64,000 bases of DNA from Fimbriimonadaceae bacterium (GTDB taxonomy: Bacteria > Armatimonadota > Fimbriimonadia > Fimbriimonadales > Fimbriimonadaceae): contig CP075366.1 of NCBI GenBank assembly GCA_019454145.1, positions 1,095,564 to 1,159,563 of the forward strand, given 5' to 3'. The notes under the pieces are model-generated. The model was given only the letters and a program-made list of their open reading frames with translations, searched no databases and had not been told where the DNA came from. Position numbers and translations under genes: made by a program. Within the stretch, counting starts at the first letter, position 1; each line of letters begins with the position of its first letter. Below are positions 40,882 through 49,674 of the stretch, piece after piece.

Positions 40882-41712
40882 GTGAAATTTGTCTACTTTC
40901 ACCCAAATTTCATCGCCCAGACACCCATTTTTAGCTATGTCAAACTGCGCATTGTGAAAGTTATCCGTGACGTTTCCTACGATACAGCTGTTCGAGGTCG
41001 CCAACTTGATATCTTTCTGCCTGAAACAAAAACTGCGGCTCCTTTAGTTGTACTCATTCATGGTGGCGGCTGGATAAGTGGCGACCGCACCACATTTCAC
41101 GATAGCGCGGAATGGTTTGCCAAGCAAGGCATCGCGGCGGCTTGTGTGGGTTATCGCCTCGCTCCTCTGAATCCATATCCTGCCGCAATCGACGACGTTT
41201 TGCAAAGTATTGGTTTTTTGCGAGCACACGCAAGCGAATACAATTTCGACCCGCACCAGATTGTTTCAATGGGAAATAGCGCCGGCGGTCACCTTGCTTG
41301 CATGGCTGGGCTTAAACAAACATTTTCAAATGGCGAACCTGCACAAAACGTGAACGGTGTTGTGAGCATATGTTCAATTACGGACATTAGAAACCCTCAC
41401 GAATCGCAGTACCCCGTAGCATTTTCATTCCTTGATCAGTTCATGGTAAAAACTGTGCACGAAGCTCCAGAAATGTACTCGGAAGCTTCACCAATTACCC
41501 ATATTTCTGAAAACGCTCCGCCATTCCTCATCTTTCACGGATCGCACGACGACATCGTTCCGCCAGAACAAAGTAAGCAACTTTACGATGCTCTTTGCCA
41601 AGCGGGCGTGTCGGCTGACCTCCAAATTCTTGACCGCGAAGGACATGCGTTTCTTTTTTCAAGTTGGAGCAAGATTATTGAACAAGCGGTTGAATTCGTC
41701 CAGACTCTTTAA
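40882..41712 (+). CDS. Alpha/beta-hydrolase (BD-FAE/lipase-like esterase)
   Basis: A 276-residue hydrolase with oxyanion motif IHGGGW (HGGGW), nucleophile elbow GNSAGGH and late Asp/His in HDDIVPP and EGHAF, the hormone-sensitive-lipase-like bacterial esterase plan. The frame begins at GTG 40882; a GTG at 40954 would start just before the conserved region and may be the true start. It is followed four bases later by threonine aldolase, so they probably form an operon. Confidence 0.85.
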   Translation: MKFVYFHPNFIAQTPIFSYVKLRIVKVIRDVSYDTAVRGRQLDIFLPETKTAAPLVVLIHGGGWISGDRTTFHDSAEWFAKQGIAAACVGYRLAPLNPYPAAIDDVLQSIGFLRAHASEYNFDPHQIVSMGNSAGGHLACMAGLKQTFSNGEPAQNVNGVVSICSITDIRNPHESQYPVAFSFLDQFMVKTVHEAPEMYSEASPITHISENAPPFLIFHGSHDDIVPPEQSKQLYDALCQAGVSADLQILDREGHAFLFSSWSKIIEQAVEFVQTL

Positions 41713-41715
41713 GCC

Positions 41716-42747
41716 ATGCAAGTTGACCTTAGAAGCGATACCGTAACTCAGCCGACTCCCGAAATGAAAGCGGCGATGATTGAAGCCCCACTGGGGGACG
41801 ATGTGCTCGGCGATGAACCTACCGTTCAAGCCTTAGAAGCAAAAATAATTGAACTCACTGGCATGGAAGCGGCAGTGTTTGTTCCAAGCGGAACGATGGG
41901 TAATCAAATCGGAATTGCCGCGCTAACCTCCCCGGGCGACAGTATATTAGTCGAAGAAGAAGCCCATATCTTGCACTATGAAGTTGGCGCACTAGCAGTT
42001 TTGAATGGACTGACGGTAAGAAGTTATTCTAGTGACCACGGCAAAGTTGACTCCGATGAGTTGCGGGCGAAATGCCTTACTGCTTCACTCCACACACCGG
42101 GCACAACTTTGCTTTGCCTTGAAAACACTCACAACCGTCACGGCGGATCAATATTGACCCCGGAGGATCACGCCGAACTCCGAAAAACCGCGAACGACTT
42201 GGGAGTTAAAGTGCATTTAGATGGGGCAAGATTGTTCAACGCATCCGCCGCGCTTGGTAAGCCGATCAAAGACTTCACCCGACATGTTGATAGCGTAAGC
42301 CTTTGCTTGAGTAAAGGATTAGGTGCTCCAGTGGGGAGTGTTCTTGCCGGATCAGCTGATCATATTGAGCGAGCTAGGATTTGGCGGAAACGACTTGGCG
42401 GAGGGATGCGACAATCTGGAATGCTTGCCGCGGCAGGAATTTATGGCCTTGACCACATTTTTCCGTTACTGGCTGAAGATCATGCGAAAGCGAAGAGGTT
42501 CAGTCAAGCTCTAAATCAAGTGAAAGGCTGGAACTCACCAGAGCCGGAAACTAATATAGTGATGCTCGATTTACCGATTGATCCCGCAAGGGCTTCCGAG
42601 AAATTCGCCTCGCTCGGAATACACGCTTTTCCGTTCGGCCCCAAGAGAATGAGATTTGTATTCCATCATCAAATCAGTGATGGCCAATTAGTTTATGCTT
42701 GCGAAGTTATACGGAAGATCGCGCTCGGTGAGACCAGCTTCAGTTAA
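41716..42747 (+). CDS. ltaE: Low-specificity threonine aldolase
   Basis: A 343-residue fold-type-I PLP enzyme. Family blocks are DLRSDTVTQPTPEM, GDDVLGDEPTVQALE, VPSGTMGNQ, HLDGARLFNA and the PLP-lysine in CLSKGLGAPVGS (Lys200). It splits threonine or allo-threonine to glycine and acetaldehyde. Its end overlaps the convergent exonuclease-like gene by 60 bp. Confidence 0.93.
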   Translation: MQVDLRSDTVTQPTPEMKAAMIEAPLGDDVLGDEPTVQALEAKIIELTGMEAAVFVPSGTMGNQIGIAALTSPGDSILVEEEAHILHYEVGALAVLNGLTVRSYSSDHGKVDSDELRAKCLTASLHTPGTTLLCLENTHNRHGGSILTPEDHAELRKTANDLGVKVHLDGARLFNASAALGKPIKDFTRHVDSVSLCLSKGLGAPVGSVLAGSADHIERARIWRKRLGGGMRQSGMLAAAGIYGLDHIFPLLAEDHAKAKRFSQALNQVKGWNSPEPETNIVMLDLPIDPARASEKFASLGIHAFPFGPKRMRFVFHHQISDGQLVYACEVIRKIALGETSFS

Positions 42748-43482
42748 AGTTAAAGCGCGGAGTTTCTTGTAAGTGATCTCCGCAAGAACTTCCATGTTCA
42801 CAACATCTTCTTTGTTGTACTGAATTAGGGTTTCGAGGGCACTTTCGCTACCTCTGAGATGTGCATTCCAAAGTCGGATCGCATCCAAACCGTTTAATCC
42901 ATCGGTATCTTCGCTTCGAGCAATACCGAGTTGGCGTTCTATTTTTTTGAGACCGCCTTTGATGCCCACGCGCTTGAGTGCGAAGCACAGATCAAGGTGA
43001 ATCTGATCAAAAGGAACCTGCGGAAACGCTTTTTTGAGCATGGGAATATCAAATCCTGAGCCAAAGAAAGTAACGATCATGCTGGCATTGCTGATGATGT
43101 CGGGAAATTCATGCAAATCCTGACCCTTGATAAGTGCGGTGAATCGGTTGCCATCGTATAGACCGATTGTTGTAATGGAATCGCCCCACTGTCCACCATC
43201 GGTTTCGATATCAAGATACATCACCCGTTTTCGGAATTCAGGAAATGCTCGCCACGCTTCTTTAGCGCCCAGATCGCGGGCAAAAAACTGATGAACGCCG
43301 CTTTCTAGTGCGTTCTTAGAGCGTTCCAGGTGTTCTCGAACTTCAACTTGCCCTGCCGAACCTACAGAAAACCACTCTGAGTTTTCTAAGAAATGATCCC
43401 AGCCTGTGCATCCAGCTTTCCATAACGCACGTTCTGTGTGGCCTCCAAGGCCGGGAACATGGCAAAAGCTTTGGGTTAACAC
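42688..43482 (-). CDS. RNase-H-fold (DnaQ-like) predicted exonuclease
   Basis: A 264-residue protein. The DEDD-type exonuclease motifs are visible: YLDIETDGG (Exo I), TFFGSGFDIPML (Exo II) and YNKEDVVNM (Exo III). It resembles the YprB/RNase_H_2 group, which lacks fusion partners. The N-terminal 80 residues include a helix-hairpin-helix-like segment FCHVPGLGGHTERALW. The last 20 codons overlap ltaE on the other strand. Nucleic-acid substrate unknown. Confidence 0.8.
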   Translation of the reverse strand: MLTQSFCHVPGLGGHTERALWKAGCTGWDHFLENSEWFSVGSAGQVEVREHLERSKNALESGVHQFFARDLGAKEAWRAFPEFRKRVMYLDIETDGGQWGDSITTIGLYDGNRFTALIKGQDLHEFPDIISNASMIVTFFGSGFDIPMLKKAFPQVPFDQIHLDLCFALKRVGIKGGLKKIERQLGIARSEDTDGLNGLDAIRLWNAHLRGSESALETLIQYNKEDVVNMEVLAEITYKKLRALTLTEAGLTERDLPYNFASIN

Positions 43483-43494
43483 AACGACCTAATT

Positions 43495-44070
43495 CTAGCC
43501 GCCGCCTGCGGTTCCACCCTTGCGGCCTTGTGGAACAATATTGGGATCGGCACCATAGTTGGGTTGCGGAAGGAACAGAGACATAAGGGTTGAAGCTGGG
43601 AACGGCATCGCTTCTTCCTTTTTGTCGTACCAGTAGTCACCAGTTTTAAGATTTCGGTCGAATTCTCCTGTGATCCGCATGGCTCCTTTACCCCACCAGG
43701 TAGCGGTCATATCCTTTCCAAACCATTGAACACCACGCCATTTACCTGTGATAACGACAGATGCTGAACCCGTATAAATAACTCGGTCGTGCTTATCGTA
43801 TTCTTTGCGAAGTGATCCGCTGAGAACCTCTAATTTCCCATCCGTGTGCTTGGTAATAAGCAATGTTCCGGAAAACTTGACTTCCAAGCGACCTTCACCG
43901 TCAATTGACTTAAAACTACCAAGGTTTGTTTGCAAATGCATCGTTCCAAAATCGGAACGATTTGCGTAGCTTCCTCGCTGAGCGGGGGTGGCAGTTTGCG
44001 CGAAATTAGCTAGTGACACCAAGGTCAACGCGCCCACCATTCCAAACTTCAAAATCGGTTTCATAATCAA
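43495..44070 (-). CDS. Hypothetical secreted protein
   Basis: A 191-residue exported protein with a signal peptide (about 3-25, ending NFAQ). The frame starts at TTG 44070 with AGGA upstream; an ATG at 44064 is the alternative. The mature part is beta-rich with a repeated Trp/Gly pattern (GKWRGVQWFGKDMTATWWGKG), ending in a Gly-rich tail. No family recognised. Its gene is divergent from ccmE. Confidence 0.6.
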   Translation of the reverse strand: MIMKPILKFGMVGALTLVSLANFAQTATPAQRGSYANRSDFGTMHLQTNLGSFKSIDGEGRLEVKFSGTLLITKHTDGKLEVLSGSLRKEYDKHDRVIYTGSASVVITGKWRGVQWFGKDMTATWWGKGAMRITGEFDRNLKTGDYWYDKKEEAMPFPASTLMSLFLPQPNYGADPNIVPQGRKGGTAGGG

Positions 44071-44241
44071 TTCGGTTCCTGCAGAGGTTCCAGTCAGTTA
44101 TTTTATCCCAAGAACCGCGCCAACCCTTGGCCCTGGGCAAAACCTCGCAACGAATACAACGTCATTCACTTATGCCGTGTTCCCTACTTTGCGAATTTCC
44201 GCCTATTACCTTCCTCGTTTGTTGCGTAGAATGATTGCAAC

Positions 44242-44637
44242 ATGATGAAGTCGGGCTCACCCCTTGGCATCGTGGCCGGAATTGCGGCGATTTCTGGAAT
44301 CGCATTCTTAATGCTGAGCAACGCAAGCCCATACGTTTCGGTTAAAGAAGCCCTCAACCATAAAGGAAACAATCTTCATCTCCAGGGCGATTTGGTCAAA
44401 GAATCTATTCAGGTGAATGTCAACCGCCAGGAAACCCGGTTCACCATTGTTGACGATGCCGGCGACAAAATGAACGTTATTCACGCTGGATTGCCGCCTT
44501 CCAACATGGGCGACGCAACTAGAGTAGTCGTGGTTGGTGGAATGTCGAACGGCGAGTTCAGTAGCCATAAACTCATCACCAAGTGCCCGAGCAAGTACGA
44601 ATCCGAAGCAAAGCCTTCACCGAAAGCATCCTCTTGA
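44242..44637 (+). CDS. ccmE: Cytochrome c maturation protein CcmE, cysteine type
   Basis: A 131-residue heme chaperone with an N-terminal membrane helix (about 8-27) and the OB-fold core. In most CcmE proteins heme is held by a His in HxxxY; here the equivalent is Cys115 in CPSKY (CxxxY), a variant known from archaea and some sulfate reducers. CcmF follows directly, so the system-I branch is supported although other ccm genes are elsewhere. An overlapping ATGATG allows 44245 as start. Confidence 0.88.
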   Translation: MMKSGSPLGIVAGIAAISGIAFLMLSNASPYVSVKEALNHKGNNLHLQGDLVKESIQVNVNRQETRFTIVDDAGDKMNVIHAGLPPSNMGDATRVVVVGGMSNGEFSSHKLITKCPSKYESEAKPSPKASS

Positions 44638-44645
44638 ACTAAAGA

Positions 44646-47072
44646 ATGAACCCAAACACCCTACCAGTCAATTCTCTCAACTGGCTCGGAACCGCAGGGT
44701 CAATATTTGTTCTTCTCGCGACTATTTTTGCTTTAGTTTCTTTTGTTACAGCGATTGTCAACCGCCCCAAGTTGCCACAAATTTTTGTTCAACTTTCTTC
44801 ACTCAATTTTGTTGCGGCGTTTCTGAGTTTGATCGTCCTATTTATCAACTCGCAATTCCAGATTAAGTATGTTTACAAGCATTCAGCATTAGATCACGAG
44901 CTTCAGTATAAGATTGCAGGTGCTTGGTCGGGGCAAGAGGGTTCCTTCCTCCTTTGGGCCGTAACAAGCGGAATATTCCTTAGCGTATGTATTCGTGCGG
45001 CTAAAGGTTATCAGAGGCAGTTCGCCGCAGTTGGTTCGGTATTTCTGACCGCTCTTGGTGGCATTTTAATGTTTGAATCGCCGTTCTTTTTCAACCCAAA
45101 CGGCGTTGATATGAGCAACGGTTTGGGGATGCCTCCATCGCTCCTCAATTATTGGGTCGTTATCCATCCGCCAACGATCTTCCTTGGTTTTGGATTGCTC
45201 ACTTCCCTATTTGCATGGGCGTTTGCTGCCCTGCTCAGCCGGGACTTAGAAACATGGATTGACCAAGTACGGCCTTGGTCGCTAGTTGGCATCAGCCTGC
45301 TCGGAGTTGGCCTTTGTATGGGTGGGTTCTGGGCTTACGAAACCCTAGGATGGGGTGGTTTCTGGATGTGGGATCCAGTCGAAAATACTTCTTTTGTGCC
45401 ATGGGTTGCATTGGTTGCATTCGTGCACGGAATCTTTGTCCAAAAAGCAAAAAAGAAATGGCAACTCACTAACGCGATCCTTGCCGCAGTTCCGTTTCTT
45501 GCTTTTGGCTATGGCACGTTTTTGACTCGTAGCGGATTCCTCGGAGATACAAGTGTCCATAGCTTTGCGCAGATGAACCGCAGCGCGCTTTACATTCTCA
45601 TCGGGCTTGTGAGTGCGACGTTAATCGGATTTATCGTTGTTTATCGCAAAACCGCAAAATGGTATCGCAGTGAAAATCCAGAACAAACAACGGAAAAAGC
45701 TGGCTGGAATAAAGAAACTTTCTACTCCTACGGAAACTGGCTATTGCTATCGTTAGGCGTGATCACTGGCTTTGGCATGAGTGTTCCACTCGTGCAATCG
45801 CTGATGCAGCAGAAGCCCAAAGTTGTTGAAGAACACCTCTACAACACGATTGTTTCCTTCCCGTTTCTGCCACTGATTTTCTTAATAGCGATTGCCCCGT
45901 TTCTAACTTGGCGAAACAAGCCGGCGGTAGAAGTTCTGAAGGGATTTACCAATGTGTTAGCTGCCAGCATCGCCACGGTTGGATTCATCCTGTTATGGCT
46001 CAAGTGGGGTGGTCAATCTGTGCAATTTGGCCCGGCTGTTCTTACATTTGCTGGCCAAGCGGGTGACCAGACCAAACAGACCTCGATGCTATTCGGCGCC
46101 TTCCCGGTGTCTACGATTCCTTGGGTGCTCTTCCTCACTTGGCTTTGCTCATTTACTGTGTTTGCCAACCTTTGGAAAGGGGCGCAGCTATTCAAATCGA
46201 ACAAAGCATCGGCGGGTGGGATGCTGACTCATATCGGTACGGTTCTCGCCGTTACCGGCCTGATTTTTTCGCGTGGACTTGAGCAAAAAGTCGAAGGCAT
46301 TGTTCACGAATCTAAATCGTTGGAAGCATTTGGCTACCAAGTTGATCTCCTTGGACATACAACCGACTTTGTTGATCGACATAACAAAATCAAGCTTAAG
46401 TACTCCAAAGACGGTCGTAGTTTTGAAGCAACCCCCGGGCTCTACTTCATCGCCGGAGCAGACGGTGAGCCGCAAGGGTTTATTTGGCCAGATATTCATT
46501 CATGGCCCCTGTACGATGTTTATACAGTTGTCCAGCCATTCGTTATCGACACAAGCAATGACACCGTTGAGTTTGGTGGAAGCGAACCCGTTCAAGTTCT
46601 GCCGGGCCAATCCGCCCAGTTCTACGATGTCCTTCTTGATTACCACGGCTACGAAGTCGAAGGCACTGTCGGCACGTTTGGAGCGAAATTTATCACGACA
46701 GTTGAGGTGAATAACAAGGGAGTCAAAAGCACAGTTCACCCCTACATCAAACTACTTGGCCCTGGCGAAATGGAGCGACCAGTTGTTGATCTTGGTAGGG
46801 GCCTCGGGCTATACGTTGATAAGATTGATGCCGCGACAAAAGCTGTCTCGTTGGTCATCAAATACACCACTCCGGCCTACCCGGTTCAAATCTTCTATAA
46901 GCCCCTGACTATATTGGTTTGGTGGGGGGTCGGTATCATGACGCTTGGGGGATTTATTTCCGCGTTTTACCGCCGAAACCGCAAGACCCCGTTAGCACCA
47001 GTTGGCGAACCAGAGGTTCCCGCAACTGATCAAACAGAAAGCAATGCAACTTCGGACACTTTTGAAGTCTAA
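44646..47072 (+). CDS. ccmF: Cytochrome c heme lyase CcmF
   Basis: An 808-residue membrane protein with about 13-15 helices and the WWD heme-handling motif (ETLGWGGFWMWDPVENTSF, near residue 240). A periplasmic soluble loop occupies about residues 560-770. It attaches heme to apocytochrome c CXXCH motifs in the system I pathway. It lies nine bases after ccmE. The long 3' part overlaps the panD start by 29 bases. Confidence 0.92.
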   Translation: MNPNTLPVNSLNWLGTAGSIFVLLATIFALVSFVTAIVNRPKLPQIFVQLSSLNFVAAFLSLIVLFINSQFQIKYVYKHSALDHELQYKIAGAWSGQEGSFLLWAVTSGIFLSVCIRAAKGYQRQFAAVGSVFLTALGGILMFESPFFFNPNGVDMSNGLGMPPSLLNYWVVIHPPTIFLGFGLLTSLFAWAFAALLSRDLETWIDQVRPWSLVGISLLGVGLCMGGFWAYETLGWGGFWMWDPVENTSFVPWVALVAFVHGIFVQKAKKKWQLTNAILAAVPFLAFGYGTFLTRSGFLGDTSVHSFAQMNRSALYILIGLVSATLIGFIVVYRKTAKWYRSENPEQTTEKAGWNKETFYSYGNWLLLSLGVITGFGMSVPLVQSLMQQKPKVVEEHLYNTIVSFPFLPLIFLIAIAPFLTWRNKPAVEVLKGFTNVLAASIATVGFILLWLKWGGQSVQFGPAVLTFAGQAGDQTKQTSMLFGAFPVSTIPWVLFLTWLCSFTVFANLWKGAQLFKSNKASAGGMLTHIGTVLAVTGLIFSRGLEQKVEGIVHESKSLEAFGYQVDLLGHTTDFVDRHNKIKLKYSKDGRSFEATPGLYFIAGADGEPQGFIWPDIHSWPLYDVYTVVQPFVIDTSNDTVEFGGSEPVQVLPGQSAQFYDVLLDYHGYEVEGTVGTFGAKFITTVEVNNKGVKSTVHPYIKLLGPGEMERPVVDLGRGLGLYVDKIDAATKAVSLVIKYTTPAYPVQIFYKPLTILVWWGVGIMTLGGFISAFYRRNRKTPLAPVGEPEVPATDQTESNATSDTFEV

Positions 47073-47406
47073 ACTCCACCACGGACGCATCACTTACTCA
47101 AACCCCGATTACGTTGGGAGTATTGAAATTGATGGCGACCTCATGCGCGAAGTCGGCATTATAGATGGCGAACTGGTTCACATTTGGGCGGTTGATCACA
47201 AATCACGAATTCAAACCTACGCATTTGCTGGCCCCAAGGGTGTGATCGGCTTAAACGGTGGCGCGGCCTACCACTTTGAAATGGGAGACCGAGTGATCAT
47301 TGCGGCATTCACGCTCAGCGATGAACCCATCACCCCGCGAATTGTGCTGCTCGGCGACGAAAACGAAATCGTCCGCGACCTCACCCCATTCAACGTCCTT
47401 GGCTAA
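47044..47406 (+). CDS. panD: Aspartate 1-decarboxylase
   Basis: A 120-residue proenzyme from the ATG at 47044. The N-terminal MQLRTLLKSKLHH with conserved Lys9 and the self-cleavage site Gly25-Ser26 in DYVGSIEID are in place; cleavage makes the pyruvoyl group. It makes beta-alanine for pantothenate and coenzyme A. Longer in-frame starts read ccmF codons and are rejected. It overlaps ccmF by 29 bases and nearly abuts pyrE, with which it forms a tight operon. Confidence 0.94.
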   Translation: MQLRTLLKSKLHHGRITYSNPDYVGSIEIDGDLMREVGIIDGELVHIWAVDHKSRIQTYAFAGPKGVIGLNGGAAYHFEMGDRVIIAAFTLSDEPITPRIVLLGDENEIVRDLTPFNVLG

Positions 47407-47419
47407 CTCCAACCGCGAA

Positions 47420-47974
47420 ATGCTCGAACAGTTGCTCCAAGAATCAGGAGCAATACTCAACGGGCATTTCAAGCTCACCTCGGGGCGGCATTCGGATATC
47501 TATTTTGAGAAGTTTCGCGTACTGGAATCACCTCCTGCGCTTTCAGCACTCTGCACTGAAATTGCCGATCAGTTTCGGGGCCAGGTTGATCTTGTTGCCG
47601 GGCCAACGACGGGCGGGATCATTATCGCTTTCGAAGTCGCGCGGCAACTGGGGGTACCGGCTCGATATGTCGAAACGGTGGACGGTACAAAGACTCTGCG
47701 CCGCAATGCTTCCATTCCTTCAGGAGCGCGGTTATTGGTCGTTGACGACGTTCTCACCACTGGCCTTTCCGTTATCGAAACGGTGGATGCGATTCGGGCT
47801 TTTGGAGGCACAGTTGCCGGGGTCGGTGTGCTTATTGACCGTGCGCCAAACCCAATCGATTTTGGAGCACCGTACTTCGCTAGCTACAAAGTTGAGGCAG
47901 AAAGCTGGGCTGAAGACGAGGTTCCTGATTGGCTGGCTGGGATTCCAATTACGAAGCCAGGAACGCGAGCTTAA
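47420..47974 (+). CDS. pyrE: Orotate phosphoribosyltransferase
   Basis: From the ATG at 47420 this is 184 residues, normal for PyrE. The PRPP-binding motif is LLVVDDVLTTGLSVIE; the N-terminal FKLTSGRHSDIYFEK is typical OPRT. It makes OMP in pyrimidine synthesis. A TTG at 47399, overlapping the panD stop, would add seven residues and is possible. The end overlaps trpS on the opposite strand by four bases. Confidence 0.93.
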   Translation: MLEQLLQESGAILNGHFKLTSGRHSDIYFEKFRVLESPPALSALCTEIADQFRGQVDLVAGPTTGGIIIAFEVARQLGVPARYVETVDGTKTLRRNASIPSGARLLVVDDVLTTGLSVIETVDAIRAFGGTVAGVGVLIDRAPNPIDFGAPYFASYKVEAESWAEDEVPDWLAGIPITKPGTRA

Positions 47975-48966
47975 TATAATCCCATCGCTTTGCGAACCAT
48001 GGACATGGTTTCGCTGGCAACCGCTCGCGCTTTGTCAGCACCGGAGATCAAGATATCCTCAATATCACCATCCGATAATGCCGCTCGACGTTCGCGCATC
48101 GGGCGGAAGTATTCGTTGATAATCTCCGTGAGTTCCTTTTTATTTTGCATACATCCGCGCTCACCAGCGATATCTTCAGACCATTGAGTTTCCCAAAACG
48201 GAGAATAGATTTTTAGATACTGACAGACGGCACAACCTTCTGGAATGCCCGGATCGGTTTTACGGAGTTTGGACGGAGTTGTAAATGCGCTCTTAATCTT
48301 TTCCGCTGTTTCATCCGGTGTATCGGTGAGGTAGATGCAGTTGTCGTAACTCTTGCTCATCTTCCTCATATCCAGCCCAGGAACCTTGGCTCGATTTTCG
48401 TCGGCGGGGATCAAATACTTGTACGGCCCAAAAATTTCGACTTCAAATAAGCGATTAAACCGTTGTCCGATATCGTTACCAATTTCCAGATGAGGTGCTT
48501 GGTCGCGACCAACCGGAACACCGAGCGGGCGATAAAGCAATATGTCTGCGGTCTGTAAAACCGGATAACCGAGTAATCCGTACGGCTCGCGTTCGACTCC
48601 TCCGACTTCGCCTTGTTTTTCCTTGTACGTTGGATTCCGTTCCAACCAACCTAGCGGAGTGATCATGCTGAGCAAAAGGTGTAGCTCCGCATGCTCTTTT
48701 ACATGGCTTTGAATAAACACAGCCGATCGAGCTGGGTCAATTCCCGCCGCGACGAAATCTTTGGCAACCTCTCGAGCGTTGTATCCTGCTTCACCCGAGT
48801 TCCCTTGCATGGTGGTTAAAGCGTGCCAATCCGCAACCATGCAGAACATTTCATGCCCCGATTCTTGGAGTTCGACCCAGTTTCTGAGCGCGCCTTCGTA
48901 GTTACCTATGTGCAACTTAGGGTTTGTGCTGCGCATCCCGCTTAAGATTCGGCGATTTTCACTCAT
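47971..48966 (-). CDS. trpS: Tryptophanyl-tRNA synthetase
   Basis: A 331-residue class I synthetase with HIGN (19-22), the tryptophan site region, and KMSKS in DMRKMSKSYDN. GGAAGGGAAG lies upstream of the ATG at 48966. It charges tRNA-Trp. The C-terminal helical domain is complete. Standard length and motif content. Confidence 0.96.
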   Translation of the reverse strand: MSENRRILSGMRSTNPKLHIGNYEGALRNWVELQESGHEMFCMVADWHALTTMQGNSGEAGYNAREVAKDFVAAGIDPARSAVFIQSHVKEHAELHLLLSMITPLGWLERNPTYKEKQGEVGGVEREPYGLLGYPVLQTADILLYRPLGVPVGRDQAPHLEIGNDIGQRFNRLFEVEIFGPYKYLIPADENRAKVPGLDMRKMSKSYDNCIYLTDTPDETAEKIKSAFTTPSKLRKTDPGIPEGCAVCQYLKIYSPFWETQWSEDIAGERGCMQNKKELTEIINEYFRPMRERRAALSDGDIEDILISGADKARAVASETMSMVRKAMGLY

Positions 48967-49011
48967 GATTGGTCTTCCCTTCCAACTGGCAATTGGCGTG
49001 CCAGAAGGTTA

Positions 49012-49665
49012 TCAGAACGGACTACCCGTAAGATATTTAAATAGGGCTTCAGCCGGAACCCCGATCAAGTATTCAATCGGCCCAGGGTTACCAGCCCGAG
49101 ACATCATTTGCCCGCCAACGATGAGTACCAGCAAAAGAATAGTGCCTTGCGAGCGATTAAACTCAAACCATCTTTGGCGATTTTGGGCGGGCAACAACAA
49201 TCCAAGTAGCCAGTGACCATCGAGCGGCCCAAGCGGAATGAGGTTAAACAACGCCAATACAATGTTGATGAACACTCCGTACACAAATAATGCATAAATA
49301 AAATGGATATTAAATGCGTAGGGAGAGGCGATGGCAATAATTCGGTACGCGATAGCGAACAACAAAGCAAGTGTTACGTTCGTCATCGGGCCAGCGATAA
49401 CGCTCGCAAAATGATCCCAGCGAGGGTTTTTCATGCGCCCGGGATTAACCATGACTGGCTTGCCCCATCCGATTCCAAATCCGCTGAGCGTGCTAACCAC
49501 GATCATGATCACACCTGTGATTTCAAAGTGCTTAGTCAGATTTAGCGTCACCCGCCCTTGGCTGCGAGGAGTCATATCACCCGCCATATCCGCGACTTTA
49601 GCGTGAGCAAATTCGTGGAGTCCAATGGAAATAAATAGGATGATGGCGAGTGCTGCGTATTCCAT
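49012..49665 (-). CDS. M50-family site-2-protease-like membrane metalloprotease
   Basis: A 217-residue polytopic protein with the zinc motif HEFAH (17-21) in the first helix and the third-ligand block FNLIPLGPLDGHWLL (Asp) in a later helix, typical of S2P/YwhC proteases. No PDZ domain. It would cleave membrane-embedded substrates. It starts nine bases after lysA and is probably co-transcribed. Confidence 0.88.
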   Translation of the reverse strand: MEYAALAIILFISIGLHEFAHAKVADMAGDMTPRSQGRVTLNLTKHFEITGVIMIVVSTLSGFGIGWGKPVMVNPGRMKNPRWDHFASVIAGPMTNVTLALLFAIAYRIIAIASPYAFNIHFIYALFVYGVFINIVLALFNLIPLGPLDGHWLLGLLLPAQNRQRWFEFNRSQGTILLLVLIVGGQMMSRAGNPGPIEYLIGVPAEALFKYLTGSPF

Positions 49666-49674
49666 TGACCGTTT

